Assembly (NCBI RefSeq): GCF_047511655.1 | Contig: NC_133393.1 | Location: 2,237,001 to 2,301,000, forward strand | Direction of reading: 5' to 3' | Source of the DNA: Castor canadensis | Lineage: Eukaryota > Chordata > Mammalia > Rodentia > Castoridae | DNA length: 64,000 nt | In this document: positions 63,172 to 64,000 of the stretch, one piece after another | Layout: each line of letters begins with the position of its first letter | Numbering within the stretch: the first letter of the stretch is position 1 | Made by a program: the position numbers and the translations under genes | Notes under the pieces: generated by a model | What the model saw: only the letters and a program-made list of their open reading frames with translations | Database searches by the model: none | What the model was told of the DNA's origin: nothing

Positions 63172-63898
63172 ATCTTATTCGACTTCTTCTACAAGAAAAA
63201 CTGGCTTACCAATAAACTATTGCTATTCTTTATGCAAATCAGTCACATGTACAAACCTATTTTTATTGAAAGTGGAATAGTATTGCATCATCAGTCAGAT
63301 ACTGAGTATGATTTTGCAAACAGATGTAAATTGTGCTGAAGGGAGCACATACAACCAGGCCAGTATGAGGCTACACCTCTGCAGCAAGCAATGCTCACAA
63401 AAACCACTTTGGGTAAAATAATCCTCACTTTCTGATTGCTTGATCAGCCCTAAAGCATTGTACTATGCAGTAGGTATCATTCTATTAACTTCAAAACATC
63501 CTTTCACAAGTTATGGGGAAATGCAGTTTGTTAGAAACACTGTTACCAAAAAATTTATTTGAATTTCGGCCCTTTAGTAAAGTCTATTTTATCTCTGTCT
63601 TCAAAAAATAGATTCACTCCTTGGGAAGACAAAAAAGTAGTATCTCTTTATTTAAAAGGTAGATATTATCTACCTATTAGAACAGATCCTATTTTTTTTT
63701 CTTCTAAAAATAATTTTTAATTGAAGGAAGTGGATTTCAACACAGGCCAACAATGTGTTAACTAACTTTCCTGAGAAAAGATTACATTTTTTTATGTTTA
63801 AACTCTAGCAAAAGTAATGCTTGGAAAACTTGGTAAACCGAGATTACATTAATACAGCATACATGGGCAAGATATAAATTCTTTACCTACAAAACAAA

Positions 63899-64000
63899 AG
63901 TATGGTGCACATCTGTAATCCCAGCATTATGGAGGCTGAGACAGGAAGATTTTGAGTCCCAGGACAGCCTGGCCTATAGAGAGAAATTCTGTCTCAAAAA
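63899..64000 (+). repeat. B1 SINE cut by the window edge
   Basis: 'ggtgcacatctgtaatccca', 'tggaggctgagacaggaaga', ending in the A-rich part. Confidence 0.86.

Larger units (their letters stand above)
59473..64000 (-). other. ZNF451: ZNF451 intron, runs off the window
   Basis: Mostly the L1 copy and SINEs listed. 63180-63890 is AT-rich with no clear element. The exons for the N-terminal SUMO-interacting motifs are not in this window. Confidence 0.6.

Overview
The window is mammalian nuclear DNA. It shows spliced genes with GT/AG introns, one CpG island, L1, MIR, MaLR and MER5-type relics, and very many rodent-style SINEs. The commonest SINE is a tRNA-derived ID-like unit (core reading like 'tggctcaagtggtagagtgcctgcctagcaag...gagttcaaaccccagtacc'), alone or fused behind a 7SL-derived B1 monomer. 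From memory this composite fits the beaver / kangaroo-rat branch (Castorimorpha), with beaver as my best guess; this is inference, not a database match.

Three protein genes were identified by reading spliced exons. The order matches the human 6p12.1 neighbourhood, in inverted orientation. (1) RAB23, + strand, 3' part only: three terminal coding exons between 2279 and 6015, then a 3' UTR of about 2.9 kb. (2) BAG2, - strand, complete: exon 1 19479-19591, exon 2 13345-13454, exon 3 11844-12253, giving 210 aa. It starts in a CpG island. Next to that start lies a 34-bp minisatellite (about 19725-20210) in which nearly every unit carries a GC box. (3) ZNF451, - strand: the last 12 coding exons (59472 down to 22810; 994 codons plus stop, every phase consistent). 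The first roughly 62 codons lie beyond 64000.

RAB23 and BAG2 converge tail to tail. ZNF451 and BAG2 lie head to tail on the same strand, with about 3.2 kb between the ZNF451 stop and the BAG2 ATG.

The three genes do not form a pathway. RAB23 is a Hedgehog/cilium GTPase, BAG2 an Hsc70 cochaperone that restrains CHIP, and ZNF451 a SUMO ligase for TOP2/TDP2 repair and SMAD or promyelocytic-body functions. The shared neighbourhood is simply conserved mammalian synteny.

Introns and spacers are filled with L1 pieces (an ORF2-derived copy at 59640-63085 with a broken active site; an isolated L1 5' UTR at about 30250-30900), Tigger-like DNA transposon relics, MaLR LTRs, MIRs and microsatellites. 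Most long open frames outside the exons, including those of 200-418 codons over the GC-rich minisatellite, are artefacts of composition. I found no tRNA, rRNA, CRISPR or prokaryotic feature, and nothing I would call a new biological system. The points most worth a second look are the BAG2 promoter minisatellite, the BAG2 upstream ORF, the orphan L1 5' UTR and the PIN/NYN-like fold at the ZNF451 C-terminus.
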